In this document: positions 1 through 9,454 of the stretch, piece by piece
How the letters are laid out: each line of letters starts with the position of its first letter
Numbering within the stretch: the first letter of the stretch is position 1
Source: Pseudomonas sp. 8AS
GTDB lineage: Bacteria; Pseudomonadota; Gammaproteobacteria; Pseudomonadales; Pseudomonadaceae
Reading direction: 5' to 3'
Length of the DNA stretch: 64,000 nucleotides
NCBI RefSeq assembly: GCF_902506505.1
Contig: NZ_LR733406.1
Coordinates: 3,117,679-3,181,678, forward strand
Notes under the pieces: generated by a model
What the model saw: only the letters and a program-made list of their open reading frames with translations
What the model was told of the DNA's origin: nothing
Databases searched by the model: none
Program-made: the position numbers and the translations under genes

Positions 1-148
1 TCGCAAATAAACTCTTTGAATTCACGAAGAGTTACTTGTGTTGCTGATAATCTTGCGACTAACAGTCTTACTCCACAAGCACCCACACGAATTGCTTGAT
101 TCAAGTTGTTAAAGAGCGTTTCGGCGAAGTCTTTCGTCTCAACCGAGG
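1..148 (-). promoter_or_regulatory. rRNA operon leader (boxA region) of a minus-strand rrn operon
   Basis: Read on the minus strand, this stretch matches the Pseudomonas 16S rRNA leader as I remember it, including the boxA-like antitermination element CGCTCTTTAACA at 118-107 and the conserved leader that follows it. The 16S gene itself is not in the window; it should begin just beyond base 1. The leader is transcribed from tandem promoters at about 155-182 and 263-290, and possibly 369-396. No protein is expected here, although short open frames exist. The identity rests on recall of Pseudomonas leader sequences, not on an alignment. Confidence 0.8.
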
Positions 149-154
149 CCGCGA

Positions 155-182
155 ATTCTACAGCAGCCTTTCTTTCTGTCAA
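155..182 (-). promoter_or_regulatory. rrn promoter, proximal
   Basis: On the minus strand there is a perfect -35 TTGACA (182-177), a 16-bp spacer and a -10 TAGAAT (160-155). A GC-rich discriminator (TCGCGGCC) follows, typical of stringently controlled rRNA promoters. Transcription should start near 148 and run out of the window's left edge. Confidence 0.8.
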
Positions 183-262
183 TCAGTTTCGAAGAATTTT
201 TCGCTTCTTCTCAACCGCTTGCGCCTCCGATCTGCCTTACGCTTCACATCAGCGGGAGGCGA

Positions 263-290
263 ATTCTACAGCATTCAAACTCGCTGTCAA
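263..290 (-). promoter_or_regulatory. rrn promoter, middle
   Basis: It has the same architecture as the proximal promoter: TTGACA at 290-285, a 16-bp spacer, TAGAAT at 268-263, then a GC-rich discriminator (TCGCCTCCCG). The identical spacer and -10 show it is a tandem rRNA promoter. Confidence 0.78.
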
Positions 291-368
291 CCACCTCTTT
301 CAAGCGTCTTCAGCCCCTTCGAACCGAAGCACCGACAGGATTAAACCACCACCCTGCCAGGCCGGCGC

Positions 369-396
369 ATTCTACTCGAATCCGCCACCAGCACAA
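369..396 (-). promoter_or_regulatory. possible third, distal rrn promoter
   Basis: A third TAGAAT (-10, 374-369) lies 16 bp from a weaker -35, TTGTGC (396-391), and is followed by a GC-rich discriminator (GCGCCGGCC). The repeated -10 and spacer suggest a real tandem promoter, but the -35 is poor. The rest of the gap up to 654 shows no gene I can support. Confidence 0.5.
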
Positions 397-654
397 CCTT
401 TATTTCATCTAACTCTTTGTTTAACAAGGAGTTTTTAGATCAGGCCGCGCTGGAAGAGGTGCGCATTGTATACTTTAAAAACTAGCCGTCAACGCCCTCC
501 CCTCCAAACATCCGCAAATTCATTCAAATGCATGGATCAATCCATGCACAACGCCTTGCGGCAGCACCAAACGAAACTGCCAACCGACCCGCTGACGCGG
601 ATGGGTTGGCCGTTGGGACCGACGCAGCGGGTCGCCCCGCAGCCGCCTGGCCGA

Positions 655-2241
655 TTACTGCTGCTCGGTGTCGCCTGCGGAAGCTTCGCCTTCTTCCGGC
701 AACTGCTCGTCCAGCATCGGAGCCTCGTCGTCCAGTGCCGGAGCGCCCAGACCACCACCCAGGCCGCCGCCCATGGCCAGGGCCATGCCGACGAACTCCT
801 CTACGGTCATTTTCTTGCCGTTGAAGTCCACCTGGTCGTTGGCGTAGTGCAGGCTGGAAACGATGTCATTGCCCTGCAGGGTCGCCAGCTCGGTGGCCAG
901 CAGCATGCCGCTGGCCATCTCGGTCATCATCTGCGCCTGGTCGGCGATGGCTTCCTGGTCGGTTTCGCCGGAAATCGCCGCCTGGGCACTGACCACGTCA
1001 CCGATCATAGGCCTGGAGACCACCAGCTTGGCATCGAACTGGCTGATCAGCTGCTTGGCCAGCTCCGGGGCCGGCAGGTCGAGGGATGCCGGCTTGCCGA
1101 TATCCAGGGCCAGCTTGAAGCTACTCTCGCCATTGGCGGTCTTGAATGCCAGTTTCTCCAGGGCCAGGCCCGGCTTGCCGGCCAGCAGTTGTTCCAGATC
1201 GGCCTTGAGCTTGGCTTCCTGCTCGGCGGAAAGCTCCGGCATGCCGGTGGCGCTGCTGGTCTTCTGGTACTGCCAGTCGGCCTGCATCAGCTCGCCGTAC
1301 AGGGCGATCATCGATTGCAGGGCCTTGCCGTCGAGGTTCTTCAGGCTCCAGACCATCTGCGAGCTGCCGATGTCGCGACCGTCATAGCTGATCATGCCGA
1401 CGTCATAACTGTAACGGGCGGCGAGGAAGTTGCCGTTTTCCGAGGTCTCGTCGCGCTGCACCACATCCTTCAGCAGCAGCGGCTTGTTGTCGCTGCCGAG
1501 CGACAGCGCAATGGCCTTCAGGCGCACTTCGTTGCTGCCCAGGTAGAACTCGCTGCTGCCCTTGCTCAGGTCGCTGTCCAGGCTGAGGTCCTGGAACTCG
1601 ATGCTCATCGGCGCATCGCCGAGGCTGGAAGTGACTTTCAGGCTGTCCATCTGGCCACGCCCGCTCACATCGCGGCCATCGGCGCTGCTGTCGATGTCGA
1701 GGGTCAGGCCGCTGAAGTCGAGGTTGGTGCTTTCATCCAGCGGCAGCTGCAGCGGTTCCAGCTCCAGGGTGCCGCTGACGGAGCGGTCGTAGCCCAGGCT
1801 GACCTGGCCATTGAGCGGCGACACGCCCTTGGTCGCGGCAAACCACTTCTCCAGCTCCGGGCTCTGCTCCAGGGCATAGTTGCTGCTGGCCATGACCGGC
1901 ATCAGCTTGAAGGCCTTCAGGCGCGACAGCGGGAACGGGCCGTGCTCGATGCGGTCGTTGACCACCCACTCCAGGTTGCTCGGCAGCTCGCCGTCCTGCG
2001 GGCCGGAGAACTTGATGCGGTAGCGCGCATTGCTGCTGAAAAGTTCGCGATCCAGCGACAGCAGTTCGATCGAGGCATTGACGCCCAGGGCCGGCAGGGC
2101 CTTGGCCATTTCGTCGTTGGCTTGCTTGATCGAGGCTTCCAGCGTGGCTGGCAGTTGCTTGCCAGTATACCAGGCCCCGGCCGTGCCCAATGCCCCTAGG
2201 GCGACGATGACGCCTACAGCGATGCCTGCAGATTTTTTCAT
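655..2241 (-). CDS. YdgA-like DUF945 family protein
   Basis: This 528-residue protein has an N-terminal membrane anchor (residues about 5-24, opening MKKSAGIAVGVIVALG), so most of it should sit in the periplasm. The body matches the DUF945/YdgA family as I recognise it: long beta-rich repeats with many L-x-L alternations. It ends in a glycine-rich stretch and a very acidic tail of about 25 residues (DDEAPMLDEQLPEEGE). The biochemical function of the family is not established. It is the last gene before the rRNA promoter region, in the same direction as the permease upstream but separated from it by about 260 bp, so it probably has its own promoter. Confidence 0.8.
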   Translation of the reverse strand: MKKSAGIAVGVIVALGALGTAGAWYTGKQLPATLEASIKQANDEMAKALPALGVNASIELLSLDRELFSSNARYRIKFSGPQDGELPSNLEWVVNDRIEHGPFPLSRLKAFKLMPVMASSNYALEQSPELEKWFAATKGVSPLNGQVSLGYDRSVSGTLELEPLQLPLDESTNLDFSGLTLDIDSSADGRDVSGRGQMDSLKVTSSLGDAPMSIEFQDLSLDSDLSKGSSEFYLGSNEVRLKAIALSLGSDNKPLLLKDVVQRDETSENGNFLAARYSYDVGMISYDGRDIGSSQMVWSLKNLDGKALQSMIALYGELMQADWQYQKTSSATGMPELSAEQEAKLKADLEQLLAGKPGLALEKLAFKTANGESSFKLALDIGKPASLDLPAPELAKQLISQFDAKLVVSRPMIGDVVSAQAAISGETDQEAIADQAQMMTEMASGMLLATELATLQGNDIVSSLHYANDQVDFNGKKMTVEEFVGMALAMGGGLGGGLGAPALDDEAPMLDEQLPEEGEASAGDTEQQ

Positions 2242-2503
2242 GAGATGACTCGCAGATTGTCCGTTGTGTTGTGTTGGTTCTTCCCTGCGTCCGCGGCCGG
2301 CCTCTGATGGAACGTTCCGCGGCCTGAGGCGGGGCGAGCTTGCGCTGCCCGGCTTGGGCTGCCAGGGCAGCCGAAAAGCCGGGCAAGGCTACCATTGGCC
2401 GCCGGTCGCGACCAAGGCGGGCCGGCAAGAAATTGCGCAGGATGCCAAGCGGATCGAACAGGTGCAGGCTGCCAGGCGTGGTCGGATGACCACGCGCCGA
2501 CCG

Positions 2504-3586
2504 TCAGGCGCGATCATCCTCGCGGGGCATGGCAGCGGCCTGCACCGGCTCCTTCGGCACGCTGTTGACCCAGTCGCCGAGCAGGCTGAAGGCCACGGCC
2601 AGCAGGGTCGGGCCGAGGAACAGGCCCATGAAGCCGAAGGCCAGGATGCCGCCGAACACGCCAAGCAGCACCACCACCAGCGGCAGGTTGCCGCCGCGGC
2701 TGATCAGGTAGGGCTTGAGCACGTTGTCCACACCACTGATGACGAACATGCCCCAGATGCCGAGAAACACCGCGAAGCCGTATTCGCCCTGGCTGACCAG
2801 CCAGGCCGTGGCCGGTACCCAGACCAACGGCGGGCCCATGGGAATCAGGCTGAGGACAAAGGTGACGATAGCCAGCACCAGGGCGCCCGGCACCCCGGCA
2901 ATGTAGAAACCGATCAGGGCCAGCAGGGCCTGGGCCGCGGCGGTGCCGATCACGCCGTTGACCACCCGCTGCACCGTGCCGGCGACCAGCTCCTGATAAT
3001 GCTCGGCGCGATCGCCGATCAGGCGCTGCAGCATGCTTTTCACGAAAGCCGCCATCCGCGGGCCGTCGCGGTAGAAGAAGAACACCAGCACCAGGCTCAG
3101 GGCCAGTTCGAGCATGCCGCCGCCGATCTGCGCGCTGCGGGCCAGCAACCAGTTGCCAACCTGGCCCAGATAAGGACGGATGGCGGCAAACAGGGCAACG
3201 CCCTCCTCGTCGACGCGATTCCACAGGCCGACCAGACGCTCGCCCACCAGCGGCAATTGACCCAGCCAGCCCGGTGGGTCCGGCAGACCATCGACTTGGA
3301 AGCCCTTGAACAGCTCGGTGGCATCGCGGACATGATCGGCCAGGTTGAAGCCCAGCCAGACCAGCGGCACCGCCACCAGGATCATCCAGCCGCCGGTCAG
3401 CACGGCGGCAGCGGTCGCTTCGCGGCCATTCAACAGGCGGGTTAGCAGGCGCATCAGCGGCCAGCTGGCAAACGCCAGCACGGCGGCCCAGAACAGCGCC
3501 GAGAAGAACGGCGCCAACACCCAGGCACAGGCGCCCAGCAGCACCAGCAGGAGGATCTGCACCAACAGGCGGTCATTGTTCAGCAT
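2504..3586 (-). CDS. AI-2E (PerM/YdiK-type) family membrane permease
   Basis: A 360-residue integral membrane protein with about eight hydrophobic helices, in the order typical of the AI-2E/PerM family: two N-terminal helices (from residue 7), a soluble middle loop (about 85-145), then a C-terminal bundle including GGNLPLVVVLLGVFGGI and GFMGLFLGPTLLA. The family was named for autoinducer-2 export, but members have varied or unknown substrates, including sodium/proton exchange, so the substrate here is not predicted. The start has a good Shine-Dalgarno (AGGACC) about 7 bp upstream. It follows the DUF4892 gene by 58 bp and may be co-transcribed with it. Confidence 0.85.
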   Translation of the reverse strand: MLNNDRLLVQILLLVLLGACAWVLAPFFSALFWAAVLAFASWPLMRLLTRLLNGREATAAAVLTGGWMILVAVPLVWLGFNLADHVRDATELFKGFQVDGLPDPPGWLGQLPLVGERLVGLWNRVDEEGVALFAAIRPYLGQVGNWLLARSAQIGGGMLELALSLVLVFFFYRDGPRMAAFVKSMLQRLIGDRAEHYQELVAGTVQRVVNGVIGTAAAQALLALIGFYIAGVPGALVLAIVTFVLSLIPMGPPLVWVPATAWLVSQGEYGFAVFLGIWGMFVISGVDNVLKPYLISRGGNLPLVVVLLGVFGGILAFGFMGLFLGPTLLAVAFSLLGDWVNSVPKEPVQAAAMPREDDRA

Positions 3587-3644
3587 TGCAAAGGTCCTGG
3601 AAAAAGATCCCGATGGGCCAGCGGGTGGCCCGTTTCCTTGTCAT

Positions 3645-4448
3645 TCAACGTAATGCTTGCAGCAGCAGTCCGCTGCCGCTCGGCTCCCCCAGTTCCAGGC
3701 GAGTGGCGCGTACGCCTTGTTCCTGCAGGGCGGCCCGCCAGGCCGGTGCGTTGGCACCGGACAAACTGACCCGCAGGGTGCTGTCGAGGTTCAAGGTGCG
3801 CGCCAGCAATTCGCTCCAGGCCGCATCCGGCGCGCCCAGGTGCGGCAGGGCCAGCTGGCCCTGCTCGCGCAGCTGGCGCAGCAGCGTGGTCGCACCGGGT
3901 AGCAGCGCGGCCAGCGAAGTGTTGGCATCCAGCTGTTCCACATGCAGGTAGGCCCGGCGATTGCCGCGGGTGATGCCATACAGGGCCAGCAGGCTGTCCT
4001 GCCGTGGCGCCGCCAGGTGCAGCAGCATATAGCTCTGCCGCTCCTCCGGGCCGTACAGCTTGGCATTGGCGAAGATGGCGTTGGCCCACAGGCTGCTGGA
4101 GCCGCACTCGCGCCCCTCGCACCAGTACAACAGCTGGGCGCCCTGCCCCAGCAGCGCCTGGCGGGCGGCGTTCAGCGCCTCGCGCGGCGCGTGTTCATCC
4201 GGCAGGCGGTAGGTCAGCGCGCGCAGGCGGCCCTCGGCGAGCACCTCCCCCTCCAGGCGCAACTGGCTGCTGATGCGCTGCACCGCTCCCAGCGGATAGC
4301 GCCGTTCGAGGATGGCGACATCCCGATAGTCGACGATCTCGCTGCGCGCAAAGCGCGCGAGCACTTCGAGATCCTGGCTGCCGGGCAGGTCCGCGGCCAG
4401 CACCGAGGCGCTGGCGAGCAACAGGCAAAAACACAGTCTGGAAAGCAT
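3645..4448 (-). CDS. DUF4892 domain-containing exported protein
   Basis: This 267-residue protein starts with a clear signal peptide (cleavage near LLASASVLA-ADLPG, residues 18-19). The mature part begins with the DLPGSQDLEVLARF and EIVDYRD segments I associate with DUF4892, and contains a CEGRECGSSSLWAN segment with two close cysteines. Function is unknown; export to the periplasm is inferred from the signal peptide. Only 7 bp separate it from the upstream glutathione transferase gene, so the two are very likely co-transcribed. Confidence 0.8.
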   Translation of the reverse strand: MLSRLCFCLLLASASVLAADLPGSQDLEVLARFARSEIVDYRDVAILERRYPLGAVQRISSQLRLEGEVLAEGRLRALTYRLPDEHAPREALNAARQALLGQGAQLLYWCEGRECGSSSLWANAIFANAKLYGPEERQSYMLLHLAAPRQDSLLALYGITRGNRRAYLHVEQLDANTSLAALLPGATTLLRQLREQGQLALPHLGAPDAAWSELLARTLNLDSTLRVSLSGANAPAWRAALQEQGVRATRLELGEPSGSGLLLQALR

Positions 4449-4455
4449 CCGATCC

Positions 4456-5109
4456 TCAGCGTATCAGCATGGTCTGCGCGGTCTTCACCAGCGCTTCATT
4501 GTCCGTGGGCCGTGCCGGCACCTGCAGGCCGCGCTGTACCGCCGGGCGCGCTTCGATTGCTGCCAGCCAGCGTTGCAGGTGCACCAGGCCCTCGAGCGAC
4601 ACACCCGCCCAGTCGTGCACCCGCACCCAGGGAAAGGTGGCGATGTCGGCAATGCTGTAGTCGCCGGCCAGGTATTCGGCCTCCCCCAGGCGCGTATCGA
4701 GCACTTCGTAGAGGCGCCGGGTCTCATGCTGGTAACGGTCGATGGCGCCCTGCAGCTTCTCCGGAAAATAGCGGAAGAACACATTGGCCTGGCCCTGCAT
4801 CGGCCCCACCCCACCCATCTGGAACATCAGCCACTGGATCGCCCGCGAGCGCCCCTTGGCGTCGGCTGGCAGCAGCTGGCCGGCCCTCTCGGCCAGGTAG
4901 ATCAGGATCGCGCCGGATTCAAACACGGCGAAGCCGTCGTCTACGATGGCCGGGATGCGGCCGTTGGGGTTGATGCGCAGGAACTCGGGAGTCTTCTGCT
5001 CCTGCTTGTCGAAGGAGAGCGCGTGCACCCGGTACGGCAGACCAAGCTCCTCCAGGGCGATGGAGACCTTATGGCCATTGGGTGTCGCAGCGGTATAGAG
5101 GTCGATCAT
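4456..5109 (-). CDS. nu-class (YfcG-like) glutathione S-transferase family protein
   Basis: A 217-residue cytosolic glutathione transferase homologue. The N-terminal thioredoxin-like domain has the nu-class TPNGHK motif (residues 9-14), a cis-proline site RIP (51-53) and the glutathione-contacting ES pair (E64-S65). The helical C-terminal domain contains [12 protein letters not shown]. coli YfcG, which it closely resembles from memory, works as a glutathione-dependent disulfide-bond reductase, so that is the likeliest activity. It sits between an alpha/beta hydrolase gene (50 bp upstream) and the DUF4892 gene (7 bp downstream) in a minus-strand run. Confidence 0.88.
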   Translation of the reverse strand: MIDLYTAATPNGHKVSIALEELGLPYRVHALSFDKQEQKTPEFLRINPNGRIPAIVDDGFAVFESGAILIYLAERAGQLLPADAKGRSRAIQWLMFQMGGVGPMQGQANVFFRYFPEKLQGAIDRYQHETRRLYEVLDTRLGEAEYLAGDYSIADIATFPWVRVHDWAGVSLEGLVHLQRWLAAIEARPAVQRGLQVPARPTDNEALVKTAQTMLIR

Positions 5110-5159
5110 GCGAGGCTCCAGTAACAGTCCGGCCAGCCTCGGCAGTTGTCAGGGGCAAG

Positions 5160-6023
5160 TCAAGTGACAGCGAAGAAACGATTGAAACAGTCTGCAACCT
5201 GCTGTGCGCCAGCCTCGTCATTGAGGTGCAGGTGATGCCCGCCCGGCAGTCTGTGCACCTCGAACTGCGTACCCTCGATCAGCCCGGCGATGCGTGGTTC
5301 GACCGCCATATGCCCGCCTTCGGCCAGCACCAGGCTGACCGGGCACTGCACGCTGCGCACGAACTCCTGGACATGGGCGAAGGTCAGGCGCATCACCGAG
5401 GGCAGCGTCAGGCGGATATCGGTGCGCCAGGTATAACCGCCCTGCACCGGCTCCAGGCCGCGCTGGGCCAGCAGTTCGGCGGCCTCGCGGCTGACCGCGA
5501 CCACGCCCTGCATGCGCGCCTGCACTGCGCGCTCCAGCGTCGGATAGACGGGTTTGCGTTTGTCGCGCACCGCCAGCCGCGCGCGCAGCGCATCGCCCAG
5601 GCGCTTGGCGGCACCGTCGGCCTCGCCGGTGTAGGGAATCAGCCCATCGATCAACGCGATGCGCTCGATACGCTCCGGCACGGCGGCGGCCAGCAGGGTC
5701 GAGATGATCCCGCCAAGGGAATGGCCTATCAGGCTGAAGCGCTGCCAGCCCAGTTGCTCGGCCACCAGCAGTACATCCTCCAGGTACTCCCACATGCTGT
5801 AGCTGGAGTTGCTGGCGTAGTGCCCGGAGTGTCCGTGGCCGGGGAAATCCAGGGCGACGATGCGCAGCCCCTGGAGTTTCGGCGCCAGGCGCGCGTAGGT
5901 CATGGCATTGTCTAGCCAGCCATGCAGCGCGATCACCGGAATGCCGTCCTCGGGGCCGAACAGGTGCGCGGCCAACTCCACATGCGCCAGGCTGAAACGG
6001 GTTTCCTCGACGCTGAAGGTCAT
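5160..6023 (-). CDS. alpha/beta hydrolase (second of a coupled pair)
   Basis: A 287-residue alpha/beta-fold hydrolase. Visible features are an oxyanion-hole HG (residues 34-35), a DFPGHGHS loop (59-66), the nucleophile elbow GHSLGG with Ser102, and a late catalytic histidine in LPGGHHLH. The start is placed at MTFSVEE because its ATG overlaps the stop of the upstream hydrolase gene as ATGA (6023-6020), which implies translational coupling; the open frame continues upstream only inside that neighbour. There is no signal peptide, so it should be cytosolic. The substrate is unknown; an esterase-like role is the default. The two hydrolases are clearly related to each other. Confidence 0.85.
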   Translation of the reverse strand: MTFSVEETRFSLAHVELAAHLFGPEDGIPVIALHGWLDNAMTYARLAPKLQGLRIVALDFPGHGHSGHYASNSSYSMWEYLEDVLLVAEQLGWQRFSLIGHSLGGIISTLLAAAVPERIERIALIDGLIPYTGEADGAAKRLGDALRARLAVRDKRKPVYPTLERAVQARMQGVVAVSREAAELLAQRGLEPVQGGYTWRTDIRLTLPSVMRLTFAHVQEFVRSVQCPVSLVLAEGGHMAVEPRIAGLIEGTQFEVHRLPGGHHLHLNDEAGAQQVADCFNRFFAVT

Positions 6024-6826
6024 GCGCTGTGCTCCATGCCCTGGCTCTGCCAACGGCTGAACAGTTCGCGCAGCAGGCGCGCGGTGTCCTGCGGGCGCTC
6101 CAGGGGGAACATGTGCCCACCCGGCAGGTTGTGGTATTCGCCCCTGGGCACCCGGTTGACCAGGCGCGCATGGTGCGCCAGCACCACCCTGCTCTGCCGG
6201 CCACGCACCAGGGCCAGCGGCACCTGCAGCTGTTGCGGGCGGCCCGGGCTGGTGTGCGGCACGCTGCGGTAGATACTGATCTCGGTGGCCGGGTCGAAGC
6301 GCAGGCGCAAGCCGTTGTCGTCGGCGCGCAGGCCATGCTCTACGTAGGCATCCAGGCATTCCGGGTCGAAGCGGCTGAACAGGGTCTTGCCGGCGAAGTA
6401 GCGGCGCGCCTCGGCCAGATCATTGAAGGCTTCACGGCGGCCCACGGTACGCCCGGCCGGGGTAATCCGGTCGATGAAGCCGAAGCGCTTGGCCGCGCGA
6501 ATCACCATCTGGTCGACACGGGTCAGCAGCGGCGAGTCGAGCATCACCACGCCGCGATACAGATCGGGACGGCGCAGCGCCGCATGGTAGTGCAGCACGC
6601 CACCGAGGGAATGGCCGACACCCCAGACCGGTTGCTGCTGAGCATCGAGGTGGGTGATCAGTTCGTCGACCAGGTTCTGCCAGTTGTCGTCCACCGGAAA
6701 GCGCGGATCATGGCCGTGCTGCTCCAGGTGCTGCACCCGGTAGTCCGGTGCCAGGGCGGCAAACAGCTTGCCGTAGGTGGCCGAGGGAAACCCGTTGGCG
6801 TGGGCGAAGAATACCGATTGCGACAT
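6020..6826 (-). CDS. alpha/beta hydrolase (first of a coupled pair)
   Basis: A 268-residue alpha/beta-fold hydrolase with the HANGFPSATY opening (residues 9-18), a GHSLGG nucleophile elbow (Ser73) and a C-terminal LPGGHMFPLE segment carrying the expected catalytic histidine. No signal peptide is visible. It is the first gene of a minus-strand run leading through a second hydrolase (ATGA overlap), a glutathione transferase and a DUF4892 protein. The HANGFP opening recalls a set of proteobacterial hydrolases of unknown substrate. Function beyond hydrolase is not predicted. Confidence 0.85.
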   Translation of the reverse strand: MSQSVFFAHANGFPSATYGKLFAALAPDYRVQHLEQHGHDPRFPVDDNWQNLVDELITHLDAQQQPVWGVGHSLGGVLHYHAALRRPDLYRGVVMLDSPLLTRVDQMVIRAAKRFGFIDRITPAGRTVGRREAFNDLAEARRYFAGKTLFSRFDPECLDAYVEHGLRADDNGLRLRFDPATEISIYRSVPHTSPGRPQQLQVPLALVRGRQSRVVLAHHARLVNRVPRGEYHNLPGGHMFPLERPQDTARLLRELFSRWQSQGMEHSA

Positions 6827-6919
6827 GACGGCAAGCTACACAGGAAACATGCAGGAATTGTCCGGCAGAGCACGGCGGCCGGCAATCGGCGATCAGCCGT
6901 AGATGGGTGGCACAACCGC

Positions 6920-6955
6920 CAAAAAACAGCAGCGACGCGCCGCAAGGCGCGTCGC
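6920..6955 (-). terminator. rho-independent terminator of brnQ
   Basis: A perfect 10-bp GC-rich stem (6932-6941 with 6946-6955) closes a 4-nt loop. A run of six T follows on the minus strand (6926-6921) after a 5-nt gap. It lies just past the brnQ stop codon. Confidence 0.8.
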
Positions 6956-6962
6956 AGACGGC

Positions 6963-8276
6963 TTAACAGGCTTCTACCTGCCCCGCACCGCGCAGCCGGT
7001 CGGCTACGGCGGCGAGCAGCAGCGTGACACCCACCGGTACCACCCAGCCCAGCCCCTGTGCAGCCAGCGGCAGGTGGCTGAGGAACTGCGGCACCAGCGC
7101 CTGGAACCCGGCGGCGTTGAAGGCATCGGCCAGGCCGAACACCAGGGTCACCAGCATCACCGGGATGAATACCCGCGGCGCCGAACACCAGACGCGGCTG
7201 AGCAGGCTCAGGCCAATCAGCACGATGGCCAGCGGATAGAGGCCAACCAGCACCGGTACCGACACGCTGATCAGCTGCGACAGGCCCTGGTTGGCCACCA
7301 GCAGGCTGAACAGGCCGAACGCCAGCACCACCTTGCGGTAGGAAACCGGCAGCAACTCGCTGAAGTACTCGCCACAGGCGGTCAGCAGGCCCACCGCGGT
7401 GGTCAGGCAGGCCAGGGTGATCACCACCGCCAGCAGCAGGCTGCCCGGGGTGCCGAAGGTGTACTGCACATAGGCGGTGAGGATCTGCACGCCGTTCTGC
7501 GCGTCGCCGGCAATCCCCTGGCTGGTGGCACCGAGGTAGAACAGCGCCAGGTAGACCAGCGACAGGCCGATCGCGGCGATCAGCCCGGCGATCACCGAAT
7601 AGCGCGTGACCAGGCGACCATCGCTTACCCCGCGGCCACGAATGGCGGTGGCGATGACGATGCCGAATACCAATGCGCCGAGGGTATCCATGGTCAGGTA
7701 GCCCTGCAGGAAGCCCTGCACCAGTGGCATGGCCTGATAGTCGGCATTACTCTGGCCGATCTCGCCGGCCGGAGCCAACAGCGCTGCGCCACCAAGTACC
7801 AGCAAGGCAGCCAGCAGCACCGGCGTAATGAACTTGCCGATGCGGTCGACCAGTTGCCCCGGATTCAGCGAGAGGAACAGCACGGCGGCGAAATAGACCA
7901 GCGTGTACAGGCCCAGGGCCAGCGGTTCGTTGCCGACAAAGGGCGCCACGCCCATCTCGAAGGACACCACGGCGGTGCGCGGCGTGGCGAACAGCGGGCC
8001 GATGGCCAGGTACACCGCCACGGCAAACAGCGTCCCGGCCTTGCGCCCCAGCGGCGCAGTCAGGCTGTCCATGCCACCGCCGACCCGGGCCAGGGCCACC
8101 ACGGTCAGCAGCGGCAGACCGACGCCGGTGAGCAAAAAGCCCAGCGCGGCGAGCCACACGTTGTCGCCCGCCGCCATACCGGCGCTGGGCGGGAAGATGA
8201 TGTTACCGGCGCCCAGGAACAGGGCAAAAGTCATGAAGCCAAGGGCCAGGAGGTCGAGGCTTTTCAGGCGAGTCAT
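6963..8276 (-). CDS. brnQ: branched-chain amino acid carrier protein (LIVCS family)
   Basis: A 437-residue inner-membrane symporter that takes up leucine, isoleucine and valine with a cation. The N-terminus (MTRLKSLDLLALGFMTFAL) leads into GAGNIIFPPSAG, a hallmark of the BrnQ/BraB family, and about twelve hydrophobic helices follow. The length equals that of P. aeruginosa BraB as I remember it. The start is chosen at 8276; an in-frame extension of 23 residues upstream lacks family resemblance. It is monocistronic, with a strong terminator after it and a gap of about 290 bp to sucD. Confidence 0.93.
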   Translation of the reverse strand: MTRLKSLDLLALGFMTFALFLGAGNIIFPPSAGMAAGDNVWLAALGFLLTGVGLPLLTVVALARVGGGMDSLTAPLGRKAGTLFAVAVYLAIGPLFATPRTAVVSFEMGVAPFVGNEPLALGLYTLVYFAAVLFLSLNPGQLVDRIGKFITPVLLAALLVLGGAALLAPAGEIGQSNADYQAMPLVQGFLQGYLTMDTLGALVFGIVIATAIRGRGVSDGRLVTRYSVIAGLIAAIGLSLVYLALFYLGATSQGIAGDAQNGVQILTAYVQYTFGTPGSLLLAVVITLACLTTAVGLLTACGEYFSELLPVSYRKVVLAFGLFSLLVANQGLSQLISVSVPVLVGLYPLAIVLIGLSLLSRVWCSAPRVFIPVMLVTLVFGLADAFNAAGFQALVPQFLSHLPLAAQGLGWVVPVGVTLLLAAVADRLRGAGQVEAC

Positions 8277-8518
8277 AGCAGGAAGTACCACAGGCAGGAT
8301 TTCAGGGAAAAACAGCAGGGTTTCCGCTGGGTTGGGAAACGTCACCGCCCCGGTTCGGGGGCTGTCACTCAGGTTTCACGGCCGACCCTTGTGGGGCTGG
8401 GCGGGAAATAGTTGCAAGACTAACGATTTTCCCCAGACCTCGCGGCGGGCAGCGGTCGAGCTGTCGTTCAGACGCAAAAAACTGTCGCCTCGGCACAAGT
8501 TTCTGACCGCAGCGGCAG

Positions 8519-8547
8519 AAAAGAAAAAGGCCACCCGAAGGTGGCCT
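8519..8547 (-). terminator. terminator after sucD
   Basis: An 8-bp stem (8528-8535 with 8540-8547) around a CGAA loop is followed on the minus strand by a U-rich tract (UUUUCUUUU, 8527-8519). It lies about 20 bp past the sucD stop and closes the TCA supercluster. Confidence 0.85.
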
Positions 8548-8566
8548 CTTTCCGCTCAAGTCAGCC

Positions 8567-9454
8567 TCAGGCCTTCTTGACTTCCCAACCGGTCAGCTCG
8601 GCCAGGGCCTTGCCGATGTCGGCCAGGGAACGCACGGTTTTCACACCGGCGTCCTGCAGGGCAGCGAACTTCTCGTCCGCAGTGCCCTTGCCACCGGAGA
8701 TGATGGCACCGGCGTGGCCCATGCGCTTGCCGGGCGGCGCGGTGACGCCAGCGATGTAGGACACCACCGGCTTGGTCACGTTGGCCTTGATGAAGGCAGC
8801 GGCTTCTTCTTCGGCCGAACCGCCGATCTCGCCGATCATCACGATCGCCTCGGTCTTCGGGTCTTCCTGGAACAGCTTCAGGATGTCGATGAAGTTGGAG
8901 CCCGGGATCGGGTCACCACCGATGCCGACGCAGGTGGACTGACCGAAACCGGCGTCAGTGGTCTGCTTCACGGCTTCATAGGTCAGGGTGCCGGAACGCG
9001 AGACGATGCCGACCTTGCCTGGCAGGTGGATGTGACCGGGCATGATGCCGATCTTGCACTCGCCGGGAGTGATCACGCCTGGGCAGTTCGGGCCGATCAG
9101 GGTCACGCCCAGCTCGTCGCACTTGACCTTGGCTTCCAGCATGTCGATGGTCGCGATGCCTTCGGTGATGCAGACGATCAGCTTGATGCCGCCGAAAGCT
9201 GCTTCCAGGATCGAGTCCTTGCAGAACGGAGCCGGAACGTAGATCACCGAAGCGGTGGCGCCGGTGGTCTCAACGGCTTCCTTGACGGTGTTGAACACCG
9301 GCAGGCCCAGGTGCGTGGTGCCGCCCTTGCCCGGGGTCACGCCGCCAACCATCTGGGTGCCGTAGGCGATGGCTTGTTCGGAGTGGAATGTACCTTGCGA
9401 GCCGGTGAAGCCCTGGCAGATGACTTTGGTGTCTTTATTGATCAGGACGCTCAT
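8567..9454 (-). CDS. sucD: succinyl-CoA synthetase, alpha subunit
   Basis: This 295-residue subunit makes succinate and ATP/GTP from succinyl-CoA together with SucC. Visible features are the N-terminal CoA-binding Rossmann region ([13 protein letters not shown]), [10 protein letters not shown] (121-130) and the phosphohistidine site [12 protein letters not shown] (His247, the equivalent of E. coli His246). Its ATG shares one base with the sucC stop codon (TAATG at 9454), so the two subunits are translationally coupled, as expected for a 1:1 complex. A terminator follows directly. Confidence 0.97.
   Translation of the reverse strand: MSVLINKDTKVICQGFTGSQGTFHSEQAIAYGTQMVGGVTPGKGGTTHLGLPVFNTVKEAVETTGATASVIYVPAPFCKDSILEAAFGGIKLIVCITEGIATIDMLEAKVKCDELGVTLIGPNCPGVITPGECKIGIMPGHIHLPGKVGIVSRSGTLTYEAVKQTTDAGFGQSTCVGIGGDPIPGSNFIDILKLFQEDPKTEAIVMIGEIGGSAEEEAAAFIKANVTKPVVSYIAGVTAPPGKRMGHAGAIISGGKGTADEKFAALQDAGVKTVRSLADIGKALAELTGWEVKKA

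Noticed and set aside
466..2199. A 577-codon open frame on the plus strand opposite the DUF945 gene
   Set aside because: It is His/Gln-rich and low in recognisable structure, as expected for a shadow; the minus-strand gene has a membrane anchor and family features.
3601..3640. Hairpin GGGCCA/TGGCCC past the DUF4892 gene, considered as a terminator
   Set aside because: The T-run is nine bases away from the stem and the stem is short.
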